Of a DNA stretch of 19,446 nt, positions 6,715 to 14,462 are shown piece after piece (position 1 is the stretch's first letter; each line of letters begins with the position of its first letter). The notes under the pieces are model-generated. The model worked only from the letters and a program-made list of their open reading frames with translations. It did no database searches and had not been told where the DNA came from. The DNA comes from DATHZQ01 sp035458525 (lineage in GTDB: Bacteria; Actinomycetota; Acidimicrobiia; Spongiisociales; UBA5794): contig DATHZQ010000088.1 of assembly GCA_035458525.1 (NCBI GenBank), forward strand, positions 1 to 19,446. Direction: 5' to 3'. The position numbers and the translations under genes were made by a program.

Positions 6715-7176
6715 TCAGGCGCCTGCGAAACCCTGTTGACGCCATGCCTCGTACACGGCGACCGCAGCGGCATTGGCGAGGTTGAGGCTGCGGCCGTTGG
6801 GAGCGATGGGAATCACGAGGCGGTCGGTCACCGCCGGATGATGCAAGACATCGGCCGGGAGACCCACCGATTCCTTGCCGAAGAGCAGCGTGTCGCCGGG
6901 TGCGAACCGCACCTCCGTGTAGCGACGGACCGCATGCTGGCTGTAGGCATACATTCGCTCCGGCCCGAGCGCGGCCACGAACGCCTCGAACGAGTCGTGA
7001 CGGCGGACATCGGCGAACTCCCGGTAGTCGAGCCCGGCTCTCCGCATCCGTGCATCATCCAGCGTGAATCCCAGGGGCTCGATGAGATGTAGCCGGCACC
7101 CGGTATTCACGGTGAGCCGCATCAGATTGCCCGTGTTCGGGGCGATCTCCGGCTCGTGGAGCACGACGTCGAACAT
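6715..7176 (-). CDS. trmL: tRNA (cytidine(34)-2'-O)-methyltransferase
   Basis: A 153-residue SPOUT-class methyltransferase, close to the family's usual length. TrmL methylates the ribose of C34/U34 (wobble position) of tRNA-Leu isoacceptors using S-adenosylmethionine. The three SPOUT motifs are present: HEPEIAPNTGNLMRL (7-21), LLFGKESVGLP (97-107) and IPIAPNGRSLNLANAAAVAVYEAW (122-145), which form the knotted cofactor site. The ATG at 7176 begins exactly at the family's conserved N-terminus (MFDVVLHEPE), and the 15-residue upstream extension is rejected. TATCTT lies 6 nt before this ATG, so it is probably leaderless. Confidence 0.92.
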   Translation of the reverse strand: MFDVVLHEPEIAPNTGNLMRLTVNTGCRLHLIEPLGFTLDDARMRRAGLDYREFADVRRHDSFEAFVAALGPERMYAYSQHAVRRYTEVRFAPGDTLLFGKESVGLPADVLHHPAVTDRLVIPIAPNGRSLNLANAAAVAVYEAWRQQGFAGA

Positions 7177-7180
7177 GAGC

Positions 7181-7199
7181 GGAAGATAGACGCCAGACG
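7181..7199 (-). promoter_or_regulatory. trmL promoter, copy 2 of a repeated element
   Basis: On the minus strand this is CGTCTGGCGTCTATCTTCC, near-identical to 6672-6690. TATCTT is 6 nt before the trmL ATG. A further CTGCTGC occurs a little upstream in both copies, but no standard -35 is seen. Confidence 0.6.
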
Positions 7200-7231
7200 T
7201 CCGACCGCAGCAGTCTGACATCTCCGACGCG

Positions 7232-7261
7232 CTGGAGGGGAGGCCAAGGCCTCCCCTCCAG
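7232..7261 (-). terminator. Hairpin terminator after the propeller gene
   Basis: CTGGAGGGGAGGC (7232-7244) pairs perfectly with GCCTCCCCTCCAG (7249-7261) around the loop CAAG. It lies 22 bases beyond the stop of the large minus-strand gene and upstream of trmL. No T-tract follows. Confidence 0.8.
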
Positions 7262-7283
7262 TCGATCCCGTTCGAGTCTGACC

Positions 7284-8789
7284 TCAGCTGGCTGGCTCGA
7301 CCAGGTGATACGCCGCATCGGCGGCGTACGAACCGAGGTTTTCCGTGACGCCATTGGGCCAGATGACCTCGACCGTGCCGGAAGTCTCGCTGCCGAGCCC
7401 GAAGAAGGCTGCCTTCTGGCTGCCGCCTCCGTGGTTCGAGCCGCTCGTGATGAGCCGCATCTGCGTGCCGGCCGCCGTCGTCACCTTGATGACCGTGCCG
7501 ATGCCGTCACGGTTCGACTCCGTGCCCTGCACCGTGAACGTCAGGTGATGGTTCGCGTTGCCGTTCTCACCGCTGATGTTGCGCATCAGCAGCGGCGCCA
7601 TGTCGTGGTTGGCGAGGAATACATCAACCCAGCCGTCTCCGTCGAAGTCTGCCGTGGCAATGCCTCGGCCCTTCTCGGAGGAATTCATGTTGGTTTCCGC
7701 CGAGACATTGACGAAAGTTCCGTCCCCCTGGTTCTTCAGCAACGAGTTCGCCAGCGGTGAGTTGGCACTGATCGGACCAACCGCAAACAGCAGGTCCTCC
7801 CAGCCATCATTGTTGTAGTCGAAGAACGCAGCACCCCAGCCTGTGTCGCCGGAGGTACCAGCAGACACACCTGATGGGCCGCTGATGTTGGTGAACGTGC
7901 TGTCTCCGTTGTTGTGGAGCAGGCGCCCGGGTCCCGCATCCGAATACGCCAAGTCGAAGTGACCGTCGTTGTCCGGATCACCCACACCCAGACCCATGCC
8001 GTTGAGGGACTCCCCGGAGCCGTTGGTCGCCCCGATCTCCGTGAACAGCCACCCACCCGTGCCATCGGGTCCGTCGTTGCGGAACATCTTGTTGGGTTGG
8101 TTCTGGTTCAGGATGTTGTCATTGACCAAATACAGGTCTAGATCGCCATCCCAGTCGACGTCGAAGAACGCCGGCGCAAAACCGAGCCCGCCGTTGGCGT
8201 CGCACTCCGTGCCGGTTCCGCCGCACAGGTAGGTCGTCCAGTCGCTGAACGTACCGTCCCCATTGCCGTGGTACAGATGGTCGTACTTGTCGCCCTTGTC
8301 CTCACACGTGCCGTGCTTGGCCACGTAGAGATCGAGGTTGCCGTCGCTGTCGACATCGCCAAAGACTGCCGTCTGGACCCGACCGACGTCCGTGAGTCCC
8401 GACGTTGCGGAGATGTCGGTGAATCCGAGGATGGTGGTCTCGATCAGGTCGTTGCGGAACAACAGGTTTCCGTCATCCGACGCCACGAACAGGTCCTGGT
8501 CGCCGTCGTTGTCCACGTCGGCGAACACGGCTGCGAAGCTCCGCTGACCGGTCACCTCGACACCCAGCGAGGCGGCGATGTTGACGAAGTCCGGCGTACC
8601 GTCACCCGACATGTCCCCATCGTTGCGATACAGGTGGTTGTCACCAATCTGGTTGGTGGCATAGAGATCCTGGTCGCCGTCGTTGTCGATGTCGGCCCAC
8701 GCTCCACCGACGCCAATCGGCGGTCCGCACGACGCATCGACGTGCACCAGGCTGATGCCGGCGCGATCGGTGACGTCGTCGAACAGGCC
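7284..8789 (-). repeat. Second copy of the propeller-UnbV module
   Basis: This segment encodes the C-terminal module, from GLFDDVTDRAGI to the stop. It repeats the module at 8790-10316 along its whole length. A 29-nt stretch is identical at 7399-7427 and 8917-8945, giving an offset of 1518 bp. Module 2 has no residues after the UnbV domain apart from a short VEPAS tail. Confidence 0.85.
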
Positions 8790-11700
8790 GTCCGTCGGAG
8801 GCGGAGTGGCCGGCTCGACGAGATGCAGCGCCTGGTTGGCGCCTACGGCACCCATGTCCTGCACCTGGCCGTTGGGCCAGTAGACGACGAGGTCGCCGGT
8901 GCTGTCGGCGCCGAGGCCGAAGAAGGCTGCCTTCTGGCTGCCGCCACCGTGGTTCGGACCACTCGTGATCACCTGGCGCTGCGTGCCGTGCGACGTCGTC
9001 AGCACCAATTCGGTGCCGAGACCGTCACGGTTGGACTCGGTGCCCTCGACGGTCACCGTGAGCCAGCCGTTGGTCGCTCCGTTGTCGGCAGACATGTTCT
9101 GCATCAGGATCGGGGCATCGTCGTAGTTGCTGATGTAGGCGTCGACCCAGCCATCATCGTTGATGTCGGCGAGTGCGATGCCGCGACCACGACGATCGTC
9201 GTCCATGCCCGTGACTGCGGCGACATCGGTGAACGTTCCGTCCTTGTCGTTCTCCAACAATGCGTTGGGATACGGCTGCGAGATGTCGTGGATGCCGCCG
9301 TGGGCGAACAGGATGTCCTGCCAGCCGTCGTTGTTGTAGTCGACGAATGCGGTGCCCCATCCGACGTCGCCGGCGGTCTGCGCCTGCACCTGAGAGTCCA
9401 CGGTGACATCGGTGAACGTACCGTCGCCATCGTTCGCGATCAGGTGACCCGGAGCGTTGTCCGAGAAGGCCAGATCGATCCAGCCGTCGTTGTTGTAGTC
9501 ACCCCAGCCGAGGCCCATGCCGTTGACCGAGAGGCCGGAGCCGTCCGTCTGCCCGACCTCGGTCCACAACCAGCCACCGGCCCCGTCGGAGCCACCGTTC
9601 TGGAACATCTTGTTGGGCTGGTTGACCCCGTCGATGTTGTCGTTGACGACGTAGAGGTCGTCATCGCCGTCCTGATCGAAGTCGATGAACACGGCGGCGA
9701 AGCCGAGACCGTTCACGTCGTCGCACGTCGCCGGGTCGCCGCCACCGCACAAGTACGTCGTCCAGTTGGTGAAGGTGCCGTCACCGTCACCGTGGAACAA
9801 CGCATCTGTCTTGGTGCCGCCGCAGTTCATGTGCTTCGTGATGTAGAAGTCGAGCCAACCATCGTTGTCGAAGTCACCGAATGCAATGGTCTCGGCGCGA
9901 CCGTTGTCGGCAACACCCGCCGAGGCAGTGATGTCCACGAAAGCAAGGGTGCCGCCGTTGTCGACCACCTGGTTCTCCCAGAGGACGTTGCCGGTCTCGT
10001 CGCTGACGTAGAGGTCCTGGTCGCCGTCATTGTCGATGTCGGCGAAGGCCACGGCCCAGCTGTCCAGCCCGGCATGATCGACGCCCAAGGAGGCGGCCAT
10101 GTCCGTGAAGTCCGGCGTTCCGTCTCCGCTGGTGTCGCCATTGTTGATGTACAAGTTGTTGTTGCCGGCACGGTTGCTCGTGTACAGGTCCAGATCGCCG
10201 TCGTTGTCGACGTCAGCCCAGGCGGCCCCGATGCCGATCGGCGGCACGCACTTGTCCGTGACGTCGTGCACGTGCGCGATGCCGGCCACACCGGAGACGT
10301 CCTGGTACGTCAGGCCGCCGGACTCGAACCCAACGTCCGCTGCTGTTGTCGTCGTGTCGACGACGATGTTGAGCGACTGCACGGCATTGCCGGTCGAGAG
10401 CACAAAGCCGGTCGGAGCACTCACGGTGAGCGTGCCGTCACCTACGCCGACCTCCATCGAGAAGTCGCCGTTGGCATCGGTGGTGCCATTGGTCGTGGTG
10501 CCCGCCGCGTTCTGGAACGAGACGGTCACGTTGGCGAAGCCGGAGTCGGCGCCGTCCTCGATGCCGTTGCCATCGAAGTCCTGGAACACATGGCCGGCCA
10601 CCGTGCCGGAATCGGTCGGCGGGTTGTCACCCGTGATGGTGATTGCACCGATCGCGGTGTCTGACAGACCGTCCGGGTTGGTGACCGTCAAGTCCCTGGC
10701 GCCCGCCTCCGCAGTGAGGTCGGCGGTCACGGAAACGCGCACCAAGTCACCGCCGGCGCGGACCACGCTGGCGGTCACGCCCGTGCCGGAGACCGTGAAT
10801 GTGGCGCCGTCCTGATAGTTGAGCACCGTCACCTTGAGGAATGCGCTCGCCCCGGGATCGATGGTGCTGCTGCCCTGGATCGAGGTGATGTCTGGCGCCA
10901 CGCCGGCCGGCGGCTGGTAGCCGACGGCATCGGCCGCCGCCACGGCACCATCGACAACCGTCACGATCTGCGAGTCGTTGCCGGTGGTCAGGATCGCACC
11001 GCTGGGCGCCGTGTAGGCAACAGTGGCGTCACCTGGCTCGAGCCCGACGACGAGGAAGTCGCCGCTCGAATCGGTGAGGATGTTGAACACCGCACCGCCG
11101 GCGTCGGTCACGGTGACGTCGGCTCCGGCCCAGCCGGTGTCGCCACCGTCTTCGATGCCGTTGCCGTCGACGTCCGTGAAGACCCGTCCGCTGAGATCGC
11201 CGGAGGGGATCGATCCGTAGCCGACGTCGGCCGCCGCCACGGTTGTGTCGACTGTCACCGAAACGGTCTGCGAGTCATTGCCGGTGGTGAGGGCGTATCC
11301 GGCGGGAGCCGTGTAGTCGACCGTGGCGTCGCCGGTCGGCACCATCAGCACGGTGAAGTTGCCGGCGGCATCGGTCGTGACGCCATGGCCGTTACCCAAC
11401 GAGTCCGTGATGTCGACGGAGACGCCTGCGAGGCCCAGCTCACCGCCATCGAGAACGCCGTTGCTGTTGGCGTCGTCGAACACATGGCCGGTGACGTCGC
11501 CGGTCGCCGGAGGCGGAGTGTCTCCAGTGATCTCAACGGCGTCGACCATGGTGTCGGACAGACCATCTGGATTCGTAATGGTCATGTCACGCAAGCCGGC
11601 CTCGGCGGTTGCGTCGACGGTGACTTCGATCCGGATGCGCGTCGAGCCGTACGTGACGATGTTGCCGGTCACGCCCGTGCCGGTGAAACTCACCGTGGCC

Positions 11701-11897
11701 GGCGAATCGACGCCGGTCGCGCTGATACGGATGAACGATATCGTGTCCGGATCGAGCGTCGTCGTGATGGTGCTCGTGATGTCCGGCGGCACGCCGGGCG
11801 TGGCCTGTGCCGGAACCACCGAAATGACGCTCAGCGCCATCAGCAATGATGCCATGAGCGCGATGAAACGCCCGGAAATGCGAGTTGACAAACTCAT
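7284..11897 (-). CDS. Secreted SdrD-B / FG-GAP propeller / ASPIC-UnbV protein
   Basis: A 1537-residue extracellular protein. A signal peptide covers about residues 1-33 (basic start, core FIALMASLLMALSVISVV, AQA). An Ig-like segment (about 36-130) recurs at about 333-428. Three SdrD-B/Cna-B-like domains begin GHVFDDANSNG (~136), GRVFTDVDGNG (~235) and GHVFQDFDGNG (~433). Two tandem modules of about 505 residues follow, at about 528-1036 and 1037-1537. Each contains seven DxDxDG calcium-loop motifs of the FG-GAP/VCBS type, implying a seven-bladed propeller, and each ends with an ASPIC/UnbV domain (ESNRDG..GT, HGGGSQKAAFFGLG, WPNG). There is no C-terminal sorting signal or anchor. The family is usually assigned to adhesion or carbohydrate binding, but no enzyme is visible. 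The ATG at 11897 has AAGGGG 10 nt upstream. Confidence 0.9.
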   Translation of the reverse strand: MSLSTRISGRFIALMASLLMALSVISVVPAQATPGVPPDITSTITTTLDPDTISFIRISATGVDSPATVSFTGTGVTGNIVTYGSTRIRIEVTVDATAEAGLRDMTITNPDGLSDTMVDAVEITGDTPPPATGDVTGHVFDDANSNGVLDGGELGLAGVSVDITDSLGNGHGVTTDAAGNFTVLMVPTGDATVDYTAPAGYALTTGNDSQTVSVTVDTTVAAADVGYGSIPSGDLSGRVFTDVDGNGIEDGGDTGWAGADVTVTDAGGAVFNILTDSSGDFLVVGLEPGDATVAYTAPSGAILTTGNDSQIVTVVDGAVAAADAVGYQPPAGVAPDITSIQGSSTIDPGASAFLKVTVLNYQDGATFTVSGTGVTASVVRAGGDLVRVSVTADLTAEAGARDLTVTNPDGLSDTAIGAITITGDNPPTDSGTVAGHVFQDFDGNGIEDGADSGFANVTVSFQNAAGTTTNGTTDANGDFSMEVGVGDGTLTVSAPTGFVLSTGNAVQSLNIVVDTTTTAADVGFESGGLTYQDVSGVAGIAHVHDVTDKCVPPIGIGAAWADVDNDGDLDLYTSNRAGNNNLYINNGDTSGDGTPDFTDMAASLGVDHAGLDSWAVAFADIDNDGDQDLYVSDETGNVLWENQVVDNGGTLAFVDITASAGVADNGRAETIAFGDFDNDGWLDFYITKHMNCGGTKTDALFHGDGDGTFTNWTTYLCGGGDPATCDDVNGLGFAAVFIDFDQDGDDDLYVVNDNIDGVNQPNKMFQNGGSDGAGGWLWTEVGQTDGSGLSVNGMGLGWGDYNNDGWIDLAFSDNAPGHLIANDGDGTFTDVTVDSQVQAQTAGDVGWGTAFVDYNNDGWQDILFAHGGIHDISQPYPNALLENDKDGTFTDVAAVTGMDDDRRGRGIALADINDDGWVDAYISNYDDAPILMQNMSADNGATNGWLTVTVEGTESNRDGLGTELVLTTSHGTQRQVITSGPNHGGGSQKAAFFGLGADSTGDLVVYWPNGQVQDMGAVGANQALHLVEPATPPPTDGLFDDVTDRAGISLVHVDASCGPPIGVGGAWADIDNDGDQDLYATNQIGDNHLYRNDGDMSGDGTPDFVNIAASLGVEVTGQRSFAAVFADVDNDGDQDLFVASDDGNLLFRNDLIETTILGFTDISATSGLTDVGRVQTAVFGDVDSDGNLDLYVAKHGTCEDKGDKYDHLYHGNGDGTFSDWTTYLCGGTGTECDANGGLGFAPAFFDVDWDGDLDLYLVNDNILNQNQPNKMFRNDGPDGTGGWLFTEIGATNGSGESLNGMGLGVGDPDNDGHFDLAYSDAGPGRLLHNNGDSTFTNISGPSGVSAGTSGDTGWGAAFFDYNNDGWEDLLFAVGPISANSPLANSLLKNQGDGTFVNVSAETNMNSSEKGRGIATADFDGDGWVDVFLANHDMAPLLMRNISGENGNANHHLTFTVQGTESNRDGIGTVIKVTTAAGTQMRLITSGSNHGGGSQKAAFFGLGSETSGTVEVIWPNGVTENLGSYAADAAYHLVEPAS
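8790..10316 (-). repeat. First copy of the propeller-UnbV module
   Basis: This segment encodes residues from GLTYQDVSGVAGI through LHLVEPATPP, with seven calcium-loop motifs and one UnbV domain. Order, spacing and key phrases (DGTFTNWTTYLCGG, GLGFA, NQPNKMF, NGMGLG, GRGIA) match the downstream copy. Confidence 0.85.
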
Positions 11898-11936
11898 CCC
11901 CCTAATACCCCTTTTCCCACCGAAGTGCAGGACCCG

Positions 11937-11966
11937 ACTGTAGGGGTTTGGACAATCTGCTCACAA
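11937..11966 (-). promoter_or_regulatory. Candidate promoter of the propeller gene
   Basis: On the minus strand TTGTGA (11961-11966) and TACAGT (11937-11942) are 18 bp apart. This gives a leader of roughly 30 nt containing the AAGGGG ribosome-binding site. The -35 is a partial match only. Confidence 0.4.
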
Positions 11967-11971
11967 GGCCA

Positions 11972-11990
11972 CGACCTAGGTCGATCGACC
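11972..11990. repeat. Two interlocked 12-bp palindromes
   Basis: CGACCTAGGTCG (11972-11983) and GGTCGATCGACC (11979-11990) are both perfect palindromes sharing five bases, just upstream of the propeller gene's candidate -35. They could be an operator or alternative hairpins. Confidence 0.4.
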
Positions 11991-12125
11991 CTTTCATCAA
12001 TCTTGACGATGCCGCCGGATCGGCCTCCCGGTAGCTGCAAGACCGATGAGACGCCGTCGCGGGCCTTCGATCGATGACCACGGCATGTGCCGCAACCGGC
12101 CTCTATGCGGTCGTTTGCGCTCGAA

Positions 12126-13607
12126 TCAGTCAGCCGGCGCCGGTGCGCCAACGTAGTCGAGGACGTCGGCTGCGCTGTAGAAGCCGGGGCGTTCGGTGTG
12201 CTGCATCAGCGCACGGACACCGCTGAAATCTGATCCGGCCGTGACCAACGCGGGCTCTTGGTAGCCATTCGCAGCCCTGATCTGGGCGAGGCCGGCGGTT
12301 GCCATGAGCCCGTTGCACAAACAGAGCCGGCCCTCGGTGTTCTCGGCCCTGCCGCCTTTCACCTGTGTGTAAGCCCTGTGCGGTTCGGCCGGGCAGCGAT
12401 ACCCGATCGATCCTGATTCCGTCTTGAAGGGCACCCGCAGCGCACCGAGATCACAAACCCGGCGGCGATCGTCGTAGACGTCGTCGTCCGAGAGTGTTCC
12501 TTCGACCTGAACCACCCGAAACGGGAATCCTGTGGGCGACGCTCGCCAGTCGGAACGCACGTCGACCTCGCCCTCGCTGACTTGGTCGAGCACTTGCCGC
12601 TTGAGCTCCGGAGTCAGCCCCGACTCCTCGCAGAAGGCGAAAACGGTGCCCAGCTGAACACCGACAGCGCCCTCGGCGCGAGCGCGCGCCAGCCCGTCCG
12701 GGGATCCGAACGACCCGGCCAGCCAGAATGGCAAACCGAGATCACGGAGCTGCGCGAGGTCAACCTGGTCACGCTCGTCGTAGACCGGCTGACCGAGCTG
12801 ATCGACACGGCGCGGCCCGCGGGGCGGTGCGTTGTGGCCACCGGCAGATGGGGCCTCGACGACGAATCCGTCCGGCGGATCGTCCATGCCCGCCAGACCG
12901 ACGGCCAGGTCGCTCGAGGCGACGATGGCCAGCACGGCAGGCCTGGTCAGGGCTGGCGGCACGCCACCGTGGAATTCGGCCGGATCGAGCCGGACCTCCA
13001 CGTCTGCGTCCGACGACTTGAGCCCCTGAACGCGAAGCGGGAGACCGACCGGTTCGTTGCGGGAGAGACGACTCACCAGACCCGGAATGTCCTTCGGGTT
13101 GCCGGCCCCAACGATGATGTAGTCGACACCGGCCAGAATGGCGCCGTAGACCCCGAACGGAATCGGCAACTCGATCTTACGAAGGAAGTTGATGCCAATC
13201 GGTCCGTCGTGGCCTTCCCTGGCGAGCATCACCTCGACGAAGCTGGCTGCCACCGTCAACTCCTGAAGCGGCAAACCCGGCGTGACCGTGAACGTTCGAA
13301 CGTTCTTGAACGGCGCCTCGTCCGGCTTGCCCCCCGGCACGAAGTAGTCCTCGATGATTCGCGCTGCAGCGTCGCGGAAGGGAAACGATGCGAGTGCACG
13401 CCGTACGTGTCCACCGGGATCGCCGAGCTGGAGCCGGCGGGCGAGCACGACCTCGAGTGCGGTCCCGGAGACGACACCGAGGCCGCCGTGGCGGGCTACC
13501 GCGTTGCCCAGAGACCACCCCGAGATGGCGACCCCCATCCCTCCCTGAATGACCTGCGGAAGAGCGCGCTGCGGCCGGGCATTCGAGTCGACACTCACAC
13601 CGGTCAC
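12126..13607 (-). CDS. Nitronate monooxygenase-family flavoprotein
   Basis: A protein of about 493 residues from the FMN-dependent 2-nitropropane dioxygenase/nitronate monooxygenase TIM-barrel family. Such enzymes oxidise alkyl nitronates, and some members are enoyl reductases or PfaD-like. Visible are VIQGGMGVAISGW near the N-terminus (FMN site), GVDYIIVGAGNP, the VEAPSAGGHNAPPRG segment with the conserved GGH, and the phosphate-binding LAGSFGSPDGL plus GAVGVQLGTVFA. The C-terminal third has cysteines in CDLGAL, YRCP and LCLCNGL, a longer tail than the compact enzymes. The start is uncertain: GTG at 13607 has GAAG 6 nt upstream; GTG at 13598 would shorten it by three residues. The longer upstream frame runs through tRNA-Asn and is rejected. 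Substrate unknown. Confidence 0.85.
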   Translation of the reverse strand: MTGVSVDSNARPQRALPQVIQGGMGVAISGWSLGNAVARHGGLGVVSGTALEVVLARRLQLGDPGGHVRRALASFPFRDAAARIIEDYFVPGGKPDEAPFKNVRTFTVTPGLPLQELTVAASFVEVMLAREGHDGPIGINFLRKIELPIPFGVYGAILAGVDYIIVGAGNPKDIPGLVSRLSRNEPVGLPLRVQGLKSSDADVEVRLDPAEFHGGVPPALTRPAVLAIVASSDLAVGLAGMDDPPDGFVVEAPSAGGHNAPPRGPRRVDQLGQPVYDERDQVDLAQLRDLGLPFWLAGSFGSPDGLARARAEGAVGVQLGTVFAFCEESGLTPELKRQVLDQVSEGEVDVRSDWRASPTGFPFRVVQVEGTLSDDDVYDDRRRVCDLGALRVPFKTESGSIGYRCPAEPHRAYTQVKGGRAENTEGRLCLCNGLMATAGLAQIRAANGYQEPALVTAGSDFSGVRALMQHTERPGFYSAADVLDYVGAPAPAD

Positions 13608-14011
13608 GTTCGGCTTCTTGCCCCGAGCCGGAGACGACGAAGTTGGGATCCCCGGTCCCCCGCCGCCGGGTGACTCCCCGATGGCTCCGGGGCGCCACTC
13701 GATTCGGCCGAATGCGCGACGCCGCTCGGGTCGGGGGGGTGGGTGCGCCAATGGCGAGCTGCCATCGGAGGTGGGGGTCTTCACGCTGTCCTGTCCGATC
13801 GTTCCGGGGCCAATGCCTCTGCACCGATCCGCCAGCTCGAGTGGGTTGTCGAAGCAGCCAGAGACAGCCAATGGCAGGCTACCAGCGCACGGGACCTGGC
13901 GTTTGGCCGTTGGCGTTCGGCCATGATTCGGTGGGGCTGAAACCCTCCCACAGAGGCCATCCCATAGCCCTCGAGACGCGCCGAAACCCCTGACCAGCAA
14001 GGGTTTCGGGA
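13608..14011. other. Non-coding stretch between flavoprotein gene and tRNA-Asn
   Basis: No convincing gene is seen. The stretch contains a 13-base copy of the tRNA-Asn 3' end (13680-13692), a hairpin next to the tRNA and a long G run near 13730-13740. The open frames across it have no ribosome-binding site and no recognisable product. Confidence 0.6.
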
Positions 14012-14022
14012 TGGCTCCGGGG
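13680..14022. repeat. 13-bp direct repeat copying the tRNA-Asn 3' end
   Basis: GATGGCTCCGGGG occurs at 13680-13692 and at 14010-14022. The second copy is the 3' end of tRNA-Asn, including the encoded CCA. The copies are offset by 330 bp, and the outer one is downstream of the tRNA, the arrangement left by integration at a tRNA 3' end. The 317 bp between them carry no integrase or other gene. Confidence 0.55.
13981..14009 (-). terminator. Hairpin after tRNA-Asn
   Basis: CCGAAACCC (13981-13989) pairs with GGGTTTCGG (14001-14009) around an 11-nt loop, immediately beyond the tRNA 3' end on the minus strand. There is no T-tract. Confidence 0.55.
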
Positions 14023-14087
14023 GTGGGACTCGAACCCACAACCTGCGGATTAACAGTCCGACGCTCTGCCAATTGAGCTACCCCGGA
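14012..14087 (-). tRNA. tRNA-Asn (GTT)
   Basis: The reverse complement is a complete cloverleaf. The acceptor TCCGGGG pairs with CCCCGGA, the D arm is TAGCTCAATTGGCAGAGC, the anticodon loop is CTGTTAA with GTT in the centre, and the T arm is GTGGG-TTCGAGT-CCCAC. The discriminator is G, as in other tRNA-Asn, and CCA is encoded at 14012-14014. Confidence 0.97.
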
Positions 14088-14110
14088 ACGTCTCCGAATG
14101 GAGGGCGGGA

Positions 14111-14116
14111 ATGGTA
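14111..14116 (-). promoter_or_regulatory. Possible -10 box of tRNA-Asn
   Basis: TACCAT on the minus strand lies 23 nt before the mature tRNA 5' end, leaving room for a short 5' leader removed by RNase P. No good -35 is seen. Confidence 0.3.
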
Positions 14117-14186
14117 TCACAGCCTCGACGGACCGGATCGGCCCATGTACCGGCATTGCAGCGGTTCACCTGGCACAATGCCCACC

Positions 14187-14447
14187 ATGAAGTTTCGCAC
14201 TGGACTGATCGTTGGGCTCGGCGTCGGCTACGTCTTGGGTGCTCGCGCCGGAAGAGAACGCTACGAGCAGATCACCGATGCCGTCGGCAAGGTCACCGAA
14301 AACGAGCAAGTGAGCGCGATCGTGGAACAGGCGGCGCAAGCCACGGAGATCCCGCGCATCCGGGTGCGTGGCGCAATGAGCAACGGGCTGCGCTCGGCCA
14401 GCGAGTCGATCCGCACCCGCTCCGCCCCTCAGAAGAACAGCAGCTAG
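14187..14447 (+). CDS. Small YtxH-like membrane protein
   Basis: An 86-residue protein with an N-terminal hydrophobic segment, KFRTGLIVGLGVGYVLGARA (residues 2-21), directly followed by GRERYEQI. This is the hallmark of small YtxH-type proteins common in actinobacteria, of unclear function. The rest is a charged soluble tail (KVTENEQVSAIVEQAAQATE). The ATG at 14187 is preferred over the ATG at 14178 because CACAAT lies 7 nt before it, and the neighbourhood uses leaderless starts. There is no Shine-Dalgarno sequence. It converges on rpoD with only 15 bp between the stop codons. Confidence 0.75.
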   Translation: MKFRTGLIVGLGVGYVLGARAGRERYEQITDAVGKVTENEQVSAIVEQAAQATEIPRIRVRGAMSNGLRSASESIRTRSAPQKNSS

Positions 14448-14462
14448 GCCCGGACCCCGGCC

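Noticed and set aside
7400..10300. CRISPR or satellite array suggested by recurring short phrases
   Set aside because: The repetition follows protein-level calcium-loop repeats inside one open frame and has no constant repeat-spacer units.
8268..10664. Long plus-strand open frame (about 798 codons) antisense to the propeller gene
   Set aside because: Low-complexity Val/Asp/Gly/Arg translation arising from the repeated calcium-loop codons of the real gene; no family match.
13608..14156. Upstream extension of the flavoprotein frame through tRNA-Asn
   Set aside because: The frame is open by chance; it would make the tRNA part of a coding sequence and adds Pro/Gly/Arg-rich sequence with no homology-like features.
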